Positions 46,182-58,338 of a stretch of DNA of 64,000 nt are shown here, one piece after another. The DNA is from Punctularia strigosozonata HHB-11173 SS5. Taxonomy: Eukaryota; Basidiomycota; Agaricomycetes; Corticiales; Punctulariaceae. The translations under genes and the position numbers were made by a program. The notes beneath the pieces are model-generated. The model was not told where the DNA came from. It made no database searches and saw only the letters and a program-made list of their open reading frames with translations. Location of the stretch: NCBI RefSeq assembly GCF_000264995.1, contig NW_006767440.1:1221863-1285862 (forward strand), read 5' to 3'. Position 1 is the stretch's first letter. The number at the start of each line of letters is the position of its first letter.

Positions 46182-47014
46182 ATGGCTAGCGCGAAACCTC
46201 CGACCGATCTCGAAGAGGTGCTAGACAACGAAATCAAGTGAGCCTTTCGTACGCTCGTTTGTCTTCGGGGCGCTGAGCCAGCACTTGCCAGGGAGTGGCA
46301 TTTCCGTTCGTCATCCACCTCGATTAGGAAGATGCCCGTTCATACAAACATACATATCAGACATTTACTTTCACCAGAACAACGCAGACGAGCACAAGGC
46401 TGCTTTGGACCTCCGTGATTCGGTCTTGCGGCTGAGGAAGAACGGCGCATTCATCGCCGTTCCTCTCTATCGGGTCAACACCGGACCTATTGGTCCACAT
46501 CCTTGTGGTGACTACTATATCGCCATCATGCCGACGTGACAGAGTACCCATCCAGATTGATAGGCTCATACGAAATTTGGGTCCCCTACGAGTCCTTTGC
46601 GGCGGTCTACTCCTACTTGGTTCTCCACAGGGGTTCTCTCAGGTACGTCGACATGCTCTATATCTTTCGGAGGACATCGATGACGAGAATACGGTGCTAG
46701 CATCCTCGTGCATCCTCTGACTCGGGAAGAACGGGCCGACCACGAAGTCCGTAACTCGTGGATAGGCCCATCTTTCCCACTGGATCTCTCCACTCTTCCA
46801 GTGAAGAGTGAAGATGTGCCCTCGCAGTATCACAGCTTGAGTAGGGAGATTGTATTTGCCATTTACCGAACGGTACTGATATCGTTTTCCAGAGCTCGGT
46901 TACTCCTCTACGGCACCGAAGCTTTCGCTGGATGAAAGGCGGAAGATAGGGGCGAACGTGGAGAAAATTCTGCAGGGGGAGAAGGAGGCCGCTAAGGCTC
47001 CAGTGGATGCCTAG
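46182..47014 (+). CDS. DOPA 4,5-dioxygenase-like protein
   Basis: Small protein of the DOPA-dioxygenase-like family, whose characterised members open the ring of L-DOPA and related catechols. Six exons are needed: MASAKPPTDLEEVLDNEIK; a 14 nt micro-exon at 46292-46305 that completes EWHF; HIYFHQNNADEHKAALDLRD to YRVNTGPIGPHPCG; SYEIWVPYESFAAVYSYLVL with HRG; ILVHPLTREERADHEVRNSW with IGPSFPLDLSTL; then LGYSSTAPKLSLDERRKIG. The WHFHIYF, GPHP and LVHPLT stretches carry the conserved histidines of the family (likely metal and substrate ligands). There is no signal peptide, so it is cytosolic. The micro-exon is required to restore WHFHIYFHQNN. The family is clear to me; the actual substrate is not. 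Confidence 0.86.
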
Positions 47015-47165
47015 GTCGCGTTGTATGGTCTATATCTCGATTGCTTGCTTGTTTATACCTATGGATCTGCGTTTTACTGGTCGGCCAACTTGCGTGAAAC
47101 GACTCGTAACACCGGCATCTTCCAAAAAGAACACAGCCACTGCGTACTTCAGTTCTTTCCTGGCC

Positions 47166-48136
47166 ATGTCGTCTGCTGGCTCCCGTTCACCGAGCCCTCT
47201 GCCGGACCGTATAACACCATCCTTACCCTCTAGGGATAAACGAAAGAAAGAGAAGAAGAAGAAGACGCAGCCAGAGGTGGAATATACCAGCCATGGGAAG
47301 AATGAAGGCACAAGCTCGTACTGGGCCTACGAGCCGCCTAAGGACGCAGAGGTGATGGACCACGACGTGGATTGCGAAAACCTTGACTGGGATGCTATAC
47401 GAGATGACGAGAATCTTGAACTTTGGCTTGTGCGCGTTCCAGAGAGGGTGAGTACTGCTACGATCACGAGGAAACGAGCTCATATTTCGGCTATAGGTCA
47501 AGCCCTCACATCTGGAGTCACTTCAGCTAGACGACCCGTCCTCCTCCAGGACCGGCATAATCGGGTCTTTGAAGCGTAAAAGCGCTGCGTACGAAGTTTG
47601 GTCCCTTGGCCAGGGAACTGGAGATAGTCTCGCCATCGGTGGCGAGGAACTCAAAAGCCTCTCATGTCTGCTTCCTCGGAAGAGGAAAGGCGGCAAGCTC
47701 TACCCAGGTACATCGAGCGGATATCCGACTCTGCGTGATCGGTGCTAACTCTACCACCCTTCCTCTAGCACCAAAACCCATCGCACGTCACGTAGTCATC
47801 ACCAGCAGAGCGCCCATACCTTCACCGGTCGAATTACCCCAGTCGACAACTGCTCCGAATATTTATCAAAACCCGCCCCGACCGTCATATCCAGAGGAGG
47901 TCCTCAAACACCAGTTCAAGCCTTACGGCTCGGTCGTGATTCCGGACAATCACCCCTCAGCCGAAGGAAATCAGGACGTTGATATGGTTCAGGCGCGGGA
48001 TGACTCTGAGGAGGCCGTTGAAGCGGCAGTGGCTGTACCGCGGAAGGAAAAGAAGGAGAAAAAAGAGAAGAAGCGTAAGGGCGAGGAAGGGACCATATCA
48101 CCCAATAAGTTGAAGAAACTGAAAACTGACAGCTAG
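47166..48136 (+). CDS. RPA34: RNA polymerase I subunit A34.5 / RPA34-like protein
   Basis: Probable nucleolar protein of about 300 residues, related to the Pol I subunit Rpa34 (human CAST/PAF49), which pairs with Rpa49 to promote initiation and elongation on rDNA. The N-terminus is disordered and basic (SRDKRKKEKKKKTQPE). The family core follows: SYWAYEPPKDAEVMD, NLELWLVRVPER, then after an intron VKPSHLESLQLDDPSSSRTG, IIGSLKRKSAAYEVWSLG and GEELKSLSCLLPRKRKGGKL. After a second intron comes ARHVVITSRAPIPSP, then FKPYGSVVIPD. It ends with the Lys-rich tail typical of the subunit (RKEKKEKKEKKRKGEEGT, SPNKLKKLKTDS). ELWLIRVP, an FKPYG-type motif and a Lys-rich end are the usual hallmarks. The exact start (47166) was chosen as the first ATG that opens a disordered head. 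Confidence 0.78.
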
Positions 48137-48314
48137 AGATGCATATCTGGGTACACAATTATTGGGTTCCGTCTTTCAATGTGACCGCATCCTGGTGATT
48201 TGAAAGGTGTGACCAGTATCCGGAGGGTTGGGTTGATTATAAAACTACAACGCCAGCAGTGATAAAAGCAAATAGAGAACGATAATCTTAAGGAAATCGC
48301 CAAGAACGGCTGCC

Positions 48315-50506
48315 CTATCCCAGTTCCATCGGGGTGCCATTCGGTAATGGTGCATTCGTGCTCGAGATCGCTTCAGCCCCGGATGCTCCCGCTTTGCCCT
48401 TCCCTTTCGGATCCTTCAGAGCGCTCTCTCTCAGGACAGGCGGCAGCATTTTCGCCCGCTCAAGTTCCGCCCTAACTTCATCCACTACTCCGACGAACAC
48501 ACTCTTTTCCCTCTCGGGGACGCCAATGATGGTCCCCTTCCTCTCCCGCTCCTTTTCCTCGAACACATGGCCGATCTGGTCAACCCACTGGCGCCGCGCC
48601 TTCACGAGCTGTATGAGCTGTTCCGGCACGTTCAGTACCGCCCTGTCGTCCTGACCTAACCCGAGCGCTGCGGGACTAGGCGGAACCACAGCGGGCGCTT
48701 TCGCATCCCCGTTCGCGCCAGCTAGCTCGCTCTTCGCTCTCTTCTTCTTCGACACTTTCGGTGCATCCTTCTTCTGTAACTTGTTATACAGGTTGGCGAT
48801 GTTCCGGTCAAAGGCGTCGCGCATCTCGACGTAATCTTGGTAGCCCAAGCGATCCCGCACGATGTTCACGAGCCTCGCCTTCCGGGCCTTGTTGGTGGCA
48901 ACTGTGACGCGTAACCGTTGCTGCGCATGCCTAAGCGCCGTTGCAATCGGGTCGTCAACTGGGTCATCCGTGACGGGTTCGTCATCCGGTACACCAAGCC
49001 ACCTCAAACTCTCCCTGATTCGCTCCTCGAGATCGGCTATGGTCATCTTGTCCCTAGCTGCGGCAGCTGTCGCGCCTCCACCAGACCTCCCTTCCATTGC
49101 ACCCTCAGCCTGTTTGACCCCGTTCCATACCGCTTCGCCGGGCATCGGTAGAAGTGCGCTGATGAGCCGTTCGGTTAGAGGCCCGTGACCCTTCTCCTCC
49201 GTGATGGAGTCCGCATCCGTGAGCGTCGCCGGCTCCCACTTCGCGTTCTTCTGAAAGAGCTTGCCACAATCGCTAGTACTTGCGAGCGCACTGGCCTGCG
49301 CTGCGGCGGTACCTGGAAGCGGAACACCATAGATAGCGATATCCTCTTCCTCCCAAACCGCCGAATAATGACGTCCAAGCTTCGGCATTACATAGGGTGT
49401 CACTTCGTCGGCGGTGTACTCGAGGAACCCCACATCTTCCTCCGTGAAAGGTCGTAACCAGGGTTCTATCGAGGTGTAAAACGTGTGCACGAGGATCTGA
49501 GAAGGCTGTTTCATCTTGCTGAAGTCCTCCTTCACGTCTGTAGCTTTGCTTGGCCCTGGTGCAGGCGCCGGTGGCACAGGAGGTCTGGGAGGTACTAGTG
49601 TCACCGGAGCAGGAAGCGTGAAGTCCTGACCACTCGGAAGCTACGACGCAAAAGGTGAGAAGTCGACGGCTAGTGCCGTGCGGGAACGCGTACCTTAGCG
49701 GATACGGCTGGAGGTGCTTTCATCGCTTTCTGGTTGTTGCTGGATACTACCGACGGGGAAGGCGATACCTTACGCGCGCGTTGTGGTTCTGTCCCAAGCT
49801 CAGTGTACTGACTGACACCGTCACGATCTATACATACCGGGCTCTCCGTCGCTGTCACCGAACTCTCGCTTCCGTTTTTTCTTCTTCTTGAGAAGATCCG
49901 ACCTAGGCAACTGTCAGCGGAATATTCGATAATGGGCCTGTGGAAGGCCACGCACGAAGTCTTCAGGCTATCCAGTGAGGGCCTCTTGATGTACTGCGGA
50001 GCGGACGTAGAGGACGCCACCGAGGGAAATCGAGTGCGATTCACAGACAAGGCGCGCTCTTCAGAATCAACCGCCATGGGGGTGACTAACGGAAGCATTC
50101 AGCACATGGCGGCATTTGACACATAGCATATATATATATATAGCCGAACAAAGCCTCGTGAAGTCGAGATAAATGAACAAAACCAGTGACGAATGATGTC
50201 TGAGACGCGACAAAGCAACGGGGACGGAAAGAGGCAGTACCCACATCCGCGCTCCTTCTTGATCTTCTCCTCCTTCCGCTTCCCCTTCTGCTTCTCTTTC
50301 TCCTTGATAAACCTCCTGGACTCGTCCAATGTCTTGTAATCCGCTACCACCTTAGACATGAATTCCATAGACTTCAGTTTCAGAATCTGAAGTTCCGCCT
50401 GCGCGGCCTCCAGGTCATCCGTGCTGGGTACGGATTCCGGTGGATTCTTGATCACATTAGAACGTATTGGCGGGGGAGTCGAGTACGGAGAAACGATTGA
50501 CGCCAT
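48315..50506 (-). CDS. NGG1: SAGA/ADA histone acetyltransferase complex subunit Ada3 (Ngg1)
   Basis: Transcriptional adaptor that links Gcn5-Ada2 within SAGA and ADA complexes in the nucleus. The protein (about 590 residues, five exons) starts MASIVSPYSTPPPIRSNVIK at 50506. It has a coiled-coil-like helix (EAAQAELQILKLKSMEFMSK) and a Lys/Glu-rich stretch, then linker exons (RTRFPSVASSTSAPQYIKRP, SDLLKKKKKRKREFGD). The long last exon holds ILVHTFYTSIEPWLRPFTEE, FLEYTADEVTPYVMPKLG and the Ada3 C-terminal domain: GPLTERLISALLP, IADLEERIRESLRWLGV, ALRHAQQRLRVTVATNKARK and GYQDYVEMRDAFDRNIANLY. The helical pattern LEERI..L..LG / L...Q..L....A.NK.RK..L / Y.......D..I...Y is that of Ada3. The stop is 178 bp from the convergent RPA34 stop. 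Confidence 0.86.
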
Positions 50507-51422
50507 TGCACTAGGCCGTCGATACGAGCATCCCCTTCGCGCGTTCACGGCTGCCCGCTAGCAAACAAAGCCAGCAAATTCCGAATCTAAGCTCAGATGA
50601 GGCCCGCAGATTGGTCCGAAAGGTCCGGTATAGCTGCTCGTTGACGACTGTCGAGGTAAGCGGTCAAGAAGGCAAGTCACGCGTTTCGGTCACGATTGCG
50701 GTGTTAAGGAAAAGTTCCCACGAAAGGGACGATGCCAGATGCGGGCGGTGGCGATGAACCCTCTTTATTACTGATTTCTTCACGTCCACATCGTTTGGGC
50801 ACCTTGAACCACTAAAGCATCTTTGCCTCTCCCCGCTTGTGTTGAGTCCGGATCTCAAATTTACGGATTAAAATGTCCATACGTCGTCTTGGTTCAATTC
50901 GCTATATAGGCATGCGGAGACATCAACGGACTCGACAACTCGGCATCGCTATCTGTCACCTCCATGTCGTATAGTTCATGCTCACATGAAGCTTGAGTAC
51001 TGAATATTGAATGCCCCGTGCATCTTAATCCAAAATTCAATGGCCATGCCCCTTGTGAGTGCAACTCAGCGATATCTTCGTGAGCTAGCAGCTCTGTAAT
51101 CCCATGCCGACGCGCCCTGCACAGAACGCCGCATATGCGGAAAAAGCGGACAATGAACGACATCATGATGCCGGTCAATGCCATGAATGGCCAACGGCGT
51201 TTCAATGCCCAACATATCGGTCAATTCTGAATTTGGCGACGAATTTGACGAGCCGATCATTCCACTTCCATGACGTCACTGCTGCGACGCCGCCAACATT
51301 GGCTGACTCCAAAGCTGACCAACCATCCTGGAGCGTGGTTTACGTTGCTGAGAGTCGACAATGTATATCACCCTGCCTCGTTTGACATCTAGTGCTTGTG
51401 CTTGAAGTTCATCTCTCAGACT
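50507..51422. other. Intergenic between divergent Ada3 and MFS genes
   Basis: Promoters of both genes must lie here. A minus-strand ORF at 50894-51205 (103 codons) has no recognisable domain. Confidence 0.45.
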
Positions 51423-53742
51423 ATGTCCGCTCCCGCTCCGCTGGAAATTCGCCCTCCGTCGCCCGCCACCACGGCGGTGTCCGCACAAGGCAGTAGCAGG
51501 TCCTCCACCATGCTCCGCAGGACGTCGCGTTCCCTCGACGAGGAGGAGATGCACGAGACTGGTGGCGATGAGCCTCAGGGTCCGCGTTCCTCGGAGTCCA
51601 CCGTCCGGCCAGAACTGCCTGGCGAGAATTCCGATGAAGTCAATTGGGACGGGCCCGACGATCCTACTAACCCTCAAAACTGGCCTGAGGCGGTCAAATG
51701 GCGGTTGACCGTCCTATGTGCAGGCCTTACTATGACGGTGTCCGTCGAGTTGTCGTTTTGATGAATGATCCTAATATTCCTGCACCTCGTCGAATAGGAC
51801 ATTTGCGTCGTCGGCGCCGTCGTCCGCGATCCAGGTGCTGCAGAAGGAGTTCGGGGTGGGACGGGAAGTGACGGAGCTGGTGACGGCTCTTTTCCTTGGT
51901 ACGTGATTGAAGTATCCGTATTCCTCCAGCTGCCGTCATATCACGCCCTGCCAGCCGGGTTTTGTGCCGGACCTCTTATATGGGCACCCGGGTCCGAACT
52001 ATTTGGGCGCAGAGTGAGCCATGGCCGACTATGTCATAAAATAAACCCTCTTACTGTGTATTTACGATAGCCGATCTTCATCCTCTCATTATTCCTTTTC
52101 ATGATTTTCCAGATCGGGTGCGCGCTTGCACAGAATATAGCGACAATTATTGTCATCCGTTTCTTGACTGGCGTTTTCTCGGCGAGTCCTTTGACAAACG
52201 CAGGTGGTGTCATTGCCGACATTTGGGATCCCATCAATCGAGGCGCGGCTATGAGCACCGTGAGTCACTCGTTCGGCATCGTTTTCCATGTGCACCGTAA
52301 TAAAGAGCGTACAATAGTTCACCGCAAGTGTCTTCCTTGGTCCAATCATAGGTCCCTTCATCGGAGGTTTTCTGACAACCAGCTATCTTACATGGCGTTG
52401 GATATTTTGGCTTATAATGATTCTTTCTGCCACCGCGTGGATCTGTGTCATCCTGTTTTTCCCGGAAACCTTCGCGCCAGTGTTGCTCGCGACTAAGGTG
52501 AGACCCTGTGAAGATTGATTCTCTATGTCGCTCACCGTTTCTCGACTGGGCAGGCCAAGAAACTCCGTAAGCAAAACCCAGAGAAGAATGCGAAGATGTA
52601 TGCGCCACACGAACGACAGGATTGGTCCTTCAGAGGCGTTCTACAGCGAACATTATATCGCCCTTTCCACATGCTTGCTTTGGAACCGATCTTGGTGCTT
52701 GTCACGATATACGTGTGTGCTTTCCTGATTATCTACTAATCTTTTGGCTCACTCTGTTATTAGCTGTCGATCGTCTATGGATTGCTCTACGGACGTAAGT
52801 CTGCGTATTGTTGATCGGCCATAGCCCAGACGATTGTATTCTCATTCAGTGTTCGAGGCATTTCCCCTGATATGGGCCGATCTTCGTGGCTTCAGTCCCG
52901 GCCTTGCGGGCCTGATTTTTATCGGCGTCGGGATCGGGAGCACATCAGGGGCGCTGTTGAATGTCTGGTTCTCTCGGAAGTACCGGACCCTCACACCGCA
53001 GTGGCGAGGAACACCCCCACCTGAATACAGGCTGTACGGGAGCATGCTCGGAGGTCCTCTGCTAGTCATCGGGATCTTCTTCCTTGGTTGGACGGGGGCG
53101 TACAAGAGCGTGCCGTGGTATGTACCGGCCTTGGCAACACCGATTATAGGCGCTGGGATCACACTCGTATTCATCTCCTTCTTGGTACGTTTGCATCATG
53201 GAACGCTTCGGGGCACAGTTTCTGACGTGTTCTAGACGTACATCGTCGACTGCTATCTAATGTATGCTGCAAGCGGCCTGGCGGCTAACACCATCGTGCG
53301 GTCCGCCATCGCAGCTGCTTTCCCCTTATTCACGGTGAGCTATGATAGTCGCCACTACGAAGAACCTTGAGCTGACGAGCATCGGTCCAGGTCCAAATGT
53401 TCGAATCGGTTTGTTCAAGTCGACCCAGTCGGACGATAAAATCACTGAATTGACGTTTACAGCTTGGGATTCAGTGGGCGTGCACGTTGATCGGATGCGT
53501 GGCTCTCGTTCTTGCTCCAAGTCCATTCTTCTTCTTCAAGGTCAGCGATGATGCGTTGCTATCTTTTCGCAGTCGTCTTACGAGATCGGATAGTATGGCG
53601 CCCGCATACGACAGAAGAGTCGGTTTGCCCCGGCCCCTGTAAGTGGGTATTCTTGACCTTGATCGCGATTACTGAAGCATTGCCCCAGGATCTCAAAGTC
53701 GCGCAAGACATTGAAGAGGAGAAGCGGCGAGCTGAGGCCTGA
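51423..53742 (+). CDS. MFS transporter, DHA1 family (polyamine/drug:H+ antiporter, TPO-like)
   Basis: Twelve-helix proton antiporter, likely exporting drugs, polyamines or fungicide-like compounds. A long hydrophilic N-terminus (about 85 residues) ends in the family signature EVNWDGPDDPTNPQNWPEAV. TM1 is KWRLTVLCAGLTMTVSV. Exons follow: SSAIQVLQKEFGVGREVTEL, FCAGPLIWAPGSELFGRR (the motif A loop), PIFILSLFLFMIFQIGCALA, SPLTNAGGVIADIWDPINRG (motif C-like), IIGPFIGGFLTTSYLTWRW and FFPETFAPVLL. The central loop is KLRKQNPEKNAKMYAPHERQ. The second half starts LSIVYGLLYG and LFEAFPLIWADLRGFSPGLA and runs through AASGLAANTIVRSAIAAAFP, GCVALVLAPSPFFF and RFAPAPDLKVAQDIEEEKRR. All parts are in order and open. 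A decayed paralogue follows on the same strand. Confidence 0.93.
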
Positions 53743-55341
53743 ACTCGGCGTCTCCACTTGAGCGCAGCTGCGCTCGACGACGATCGAGAGGCGAGCTCCA
53801 ACGATAAGTCGTGCCTGTATCGATGGAAAATGGAGTTGAGAAGCCCTTGTAATACGTTTGTTTCTGTTCGTATATGTGTTAGCGCAGCGCAGACTATACA
53901 CTCCTCGTACTAACACACAACATGAACCAACACAATGAACACAATCCACCCTTAAGATACGATCTATGCATCGGGACGAAATCGACATAGGGGCAAAACA
54001 CGTGGTAAGCAATGTAAATCCGGGAAAGCGGCGCGGACATCGGCATCTCTCGGCATGACATCGGGCCGGCTGCCGACGTCGTGGTTCCTTGCCCTCCTCC
54101 CTCTTCCGAGACTGGACACCCGCAGTTTCTGGCGAGGAAATGACCGTCAACAACCGCCAGCCAGCGTCATGGCTTTGGCTGATGTGCAAATCCGGCACTG
54201 CTACTATCGTGCCGGTAGATCCTGGACACTTAAGCTTGAGTGCACGATTGCACATGCTACATCTGCCCTTTCACCTTGATTCCTTTTTTGTGTGATAGTA
54301 CGGAGTCTGATCTATAGTATACGATATAAAATTGGATGTTTCGCGAGCTCTTGGTCTTGTAAACGGAGGAGCGCGTCACTGAGTCGGTAGGTCAGCAGTT
54401 CGGGGGATGCTGGACACGTTTCCCACGGCCTTCCGCAACCTTCGCCTCGACGACCAGCGGCAACTGTCGGACTACTACGGCTCAGTAGGCACTTGGTATC
54501 TCGATTACGATGCTATATATGCTATCCTGTATAATTGGCAATAATTCCATTGGTTTATGCTGACTTGTTACCATACTGTGCTCTTCAGCAACTTTTCGGC
54601 CTTCTTCCATGCACAGTCCTCCGCTTTATGACAATTTCGGTCCTCCTCCATCCTGATGATGGCCTGATGTTTTCTCAGTTGCCTTGCTGTCGCCTATTGC
54701 TGTCTATCATCTTCGGCTGGTTTCACTTTATTCGCCTCCCGCTCCACTCATCTCCTTTCTGACCGTTTTGCATACCCGAAACACCTCAGCACCCGCTTTT
54801 TTTTGCAGTGTACACTCACTGATGTATCATATAATACACTCCGGTAGATAGCATGTAGAAGATATTGGTCCAAAAGCAGGAAGGGCAGGATTACTGGCGG
54901 CATAGCATGATTTCGTGACTTGCCAGGCTCATCGTGCTACTTTTTCCCAACCGATTCCAGTGATCTCAACACAGCACAGCAGACAAGATGTGTTACAATA
55001 TATCTACACTAGTTTGGGCTCAGGAGTTTCACGGGAGGACGCAAGAAATTCGAGTGTCCAGGATCCCCGGGTGTCCAGCAAGTGTGGGAATGATAGTACC
55101 TGGACAGTGATGGCCAGAGGCGCCCGTTGACTGGCCTTCAATGAAGGCTTCTCTGAAGGCTTGGAGCCAATCGCACCCGCATCGGGGCTCTTCGAGTTCG
55201 GAGAATCGTTCGTCCCTCACAGTAATTGCAGCGAGACTATGATGCAGCTCTCCACCTCAGATGGTTCCAGGAGCGACTTGAACCCCGGAAATGTCGCTGA
55301 TCGTATACTTATATACGAGCCACCGACGCTGTCGTAGGGAC
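53743..55341. other. Intergenic, no supported gene
   Basis: About 1.6 kb separates the intact MFS gene from its decayed copy. A 44-codon ORF starting at about 54408 (MLDTFPTAFRNLRLDDQRQL, +) is the only curiosity. There is no domain and no repeat with clear ends. Confidence 0.45.
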
Positions 55342-56792
55342 ATGACCAGCTCAAACCCCACTTCCCCGCGCTCCCCTCACCCACCTTCCTCCACAAGGAG
55401 CTCTCATCTCAGCAGAAGTTCTTCCCCCGTCCTACGGACCACATCTTTGCACCGCACTCAGTCTGAATGGAGGGAAGAAGCGCGCCTACTCGCGTAGCCT
55501 CCAGAGACTCAGCAGCCGAAGAAGTCGAATTTCTATGAAACGGTCCAGACGATCTAGATAATCCGCACAGCTGGTCTCGAAGGCGCAAGCTATGGTTGAC
55601 GTTCATCGCGTGCTACCTCGTATTCTTCGTATAAGCTTTCTTCGAATATCTTGTTTTAGCGAGTTTGTTTTAGCGCCTGTTCGCTCAATGCTGCTTGTGT
55701 AGAACATTCGTGTCGTCTGCGCCATCTCCTGCGGTCGAGACTGGCGAAAGATTTCGACACGTCCAGCGAGTTGATGCAGCTGATAACCTCTCTGTTCCTT
55801 GTTGACTTTTTCTTGGGTCCTCTCATCTGGGCCCCCGTGTCGGAGCTTTTCGGACGAAGGGTGAGCAAATCATCTGTTGAAACGCTCAATCATCGTACCG
55901 AATATGTTGGTTTCCTTGTCTTAGCCGATTTTTGTCATAATCCTCAAGATCTTCACTCTCCTGCAAATCGGCGAAACTCTTGCGCCGAATGTGCCGGCCC
56001 TCCTTGTTATACGGTTTCTCTCCGGCTTCTTCGGCGCGAGTCCAATGACGAATGGCGGTGGAGTTCTTGCAGACATCTGGGATCCGGTCGGAAGAGGCCC
56101 AGCCACAAGCATAGTGAGTATCCGAGAGGTAATGTCGGGATGATCTCTTAGCCTGTTCCAGCTCATGGTGACCGAGTTCGTCAGACCCCGCATTGCACCG
56201 TCCGTCGGCGGCTTTCTCACCACCGGCGATTTGACATGGAGATGGATATTCTGGATCGTCATGATTATCTCCGGTGTCTTATGGCTCGTTGTTGTGATAT
56301 TCCTTCCGGAGACATGTGCTCCCGTGCTCCTTACTCACAAGGTTCGAAATCGTCGCACACCGTCTCACGTTGTTGCTCACGCTTAATTCCTCAAGGCAAA
56401 ACGCCTGCGACGGCAAGACCCTGACGGCAACGACAAGCGCAATGCCAAACTGTTCACCGGTCACGAAAGAGCTGATTGGTCGGTCAGGGGCGTCATCCAT
56501 TGCACGTTGTACCGTCAGTACAAGATGCTTGTGGCGGAGCCGATACTGCAGCTCGTAATCGTATATGTGCGCCTTTTGTTCTCGTCCAACCGCCTTCGGC
56601 TGAATTCCCCTCCAGCTTGCTATCATATACAGATTGCTGTGTGCCAGTACGAAGCCTGGATTCTACTATCCTTCGGTCCGGCAAGCTGGCATATTTCCCT
56701 GCAGTCGGGCCAAGAGCCAATTCGCCGTCAACCCTTTGAGTATAACTCTGACATAAGCAGGTCTACCCTAACATATGGCGTTCTCAGGACCT
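55342..56792 (+). pseudogene. Decayed MFS (DHA1) transporter, tandem copy of the preceding gene
   Basis: The exon plan mirrors the intact gene: a Ser/Pro-rich head from the ATG at 55342, then EVEFL, a TGA where Trp is expected, and NGPDDLDNPHSWSRRRKLW. There follow LMQLITSLFLVDFFLGPLIW, APVSELFGRR, ETLAPNVPALLVIRFLSGFF, TNGGGVLADIWDPVGRG, SVGGFLTTGDLTWRWIFWIV, FLPETCAPVLLTHK, NAKLFTGHERADWSVRGV and ILQLVIVYV. The last match is STLTYGVL, equal to SIVYGLLYG of the intact gene. The head ends in a TAG (about 55497) before the signature, and a further stop follows ACYLVFFV. The entire second half (helices 7-12) is absent. It cannot make a working transporter. Confidence 0.88.
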
Positions 56793-57001
56793 CGCCGTAC
56801 GGAGAGAAAAAGGAGAATAGTCTCAGCAGAGGCAAGTGTAAAGACATGTATAGATTGCATGGGCTTCACGACACAATGACATGCGTATGCTAATCAGCTA
56901 GCCACAAACGATCAAGGGGATGTTGTACCACGACAGAATGGATAGATGCAGATGATGTCCATGTAGTCCGTGAAGCAGTCCATGGGCGTAACTCGGGTGC
57001 A

Positions 57002-58159
57002 TTAGATCCAGCGACCAGCCAAGGCGCGGCCCACCACCCGCGATCTCAGGTTGCGACGAACAACAGCACTTGTTGAGGCAGGGCTCGCGACAGCGGCAGA
57101 GGTGGCTGCGGCGGAAGTCACAACTGCAGAGCTTGCAGCAGCGTCGGTAGTCGAGAGGGCCGCCGCGGTGTCAGCGGCAGAGGCAGCCTCCGTAACTGAA
57201 GCTGTAGCGTTGCTAGCCGCGGTTCCAGGGTTCGTGACTTGTGTAATCCCGTCAGTGTCTAGTAGATTTCAGGAAGGGGGTACGTACCCGCAGCGCAGCC
57301 TCCGAAAGGTCCCGCAACAGCACCGTTACGGCAACGGACCAGGCAAGCATCTCCGTTAGGACCACCAGTGCACGTCGTACCGGCGGGCATCGCTGCCGGT
57401 TGTGTCGTTAGCTGGAGTCAAAGGACGGCTTGCAGGAAGACCGTACCGGCGATGAGGGTGAAGTTAGTGGCCTTCGCCTTGCTGAGCGACAGAACGCCCG
57501 GGACGTTCTGCGTGACATCCATCGCGACGAAGTCCGCTCCAGTGCCGTCAGCACTAACGGCACAGGTGTATGGCCTACAAGGGCGCGCCGATTATCAGTA
57601 TGAAATGCCAGTCCGAGTGAGAAGACGAACCCTGCGCCGTCTTGGTTCACTTGGTGGAGGGTCATTGTGACCGTACCATCCGCTGCAGCAGAGGGCAAAC
57701 CTGCAGTTGAAGCGGCTGGCCGAAGTCATCAGGATCCGAACGCGCCCCTAAGAAGGTATGTCATACCTTCCAGCTGCGTCGCGACGTCGTTGTTGCCCGA
57801 AAGCTTAGTGCGACCGCAAGGACCGGTTTTTCCGGTTTTGATTTCGACATCTCTGCCATATTCACGTTAGCGGTCACGCCCTGCTGACCAGGAGAGTATG
57901 TACGGACCTGATGATACTGGTGTCTTGCTGTTGACGTGAAGCCGGTACGGTCAGACTATAATGTTGGAACACGAAGCATGATCCTCACCTCGAACGGTTT
58001 TGGGGTCGAGCCATCTCGGGGGGTAGCTGCGTCGACGCCGAACCCGACACCCGTCACGCCGTTCGCACCAGTGACGGCGGTGATGAGACCGTGACCGTGC
58101 ACTGACTGCAAAGGGAGGAGGAACAAGATAGAGATGATAGAGCACGTAGAGAACTTCAT
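57002..58159 (-). CDS. Secreted Egh16-like (GEgh16/MAS-type) protein
   Basis: Secreted protein of about 290 residues of the Egh16 family, first described from infection structures of mildews and rice blast and widespread in saprotrophic fungi too. The signal peptide is KFSTCSIISILFLLPLQSVHG. Exons give HGLITAVTGANGVTGVGFGV, DAATPRDGSTPKPFE, DTSIIR, KTGPCGRTKLSGNNDVATQL, LPSAAADGTVTMTLHQVNQD, VSADGTGADFVAMDVTQNVP, AMPAGTTCTGGPNGDACLVR and CRNGAVAGPFGGCA. These carry the family's conserved Cys and the GPFGGC motif. The last exon is an Ala/Ser/Thr-rich tail (NPGTAASNATASVTEAASAA onward) ending VVGRALAGRWI; no clear GPI site. The function is unknown; this is not evidence of pathogenicity. A TATA box lies about 170 bp upstream. 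Confidence 0.86.
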
Positions 58160-58331
58160 ATCTAGGTGATTGGGGGAAGGGGGGGTGGAACAAAAAAGGC
58201 GTGTATTAGGTTTGTAAAAGGAAGAGTTCAAGGGTGGCAATAACTGAATTATTCGAGTGCGCTGCACCGATGAAAGCGAAGAGAAAGTACGAGGTGGATT
58301 GTGCTGGTAGGCCAAGCTATGTCCTCAGGCA

Positions 58332-58338
58332 TTTTATA
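58332..58338 (-). promoter_or_regulatory. TATA box of the Egh16-like gene
   Basis: On the minus strand this reads TATAAAA, about 173 bp before the start codon at 58159. Confidence 0.45.

Noticed and set aside
55261-55310. GGTTCAAGTC-like B box on the minus strand suggesting a tRNA
   Set aside because: No T-stem pairing, acceptor stem or A box could be drawn around it.
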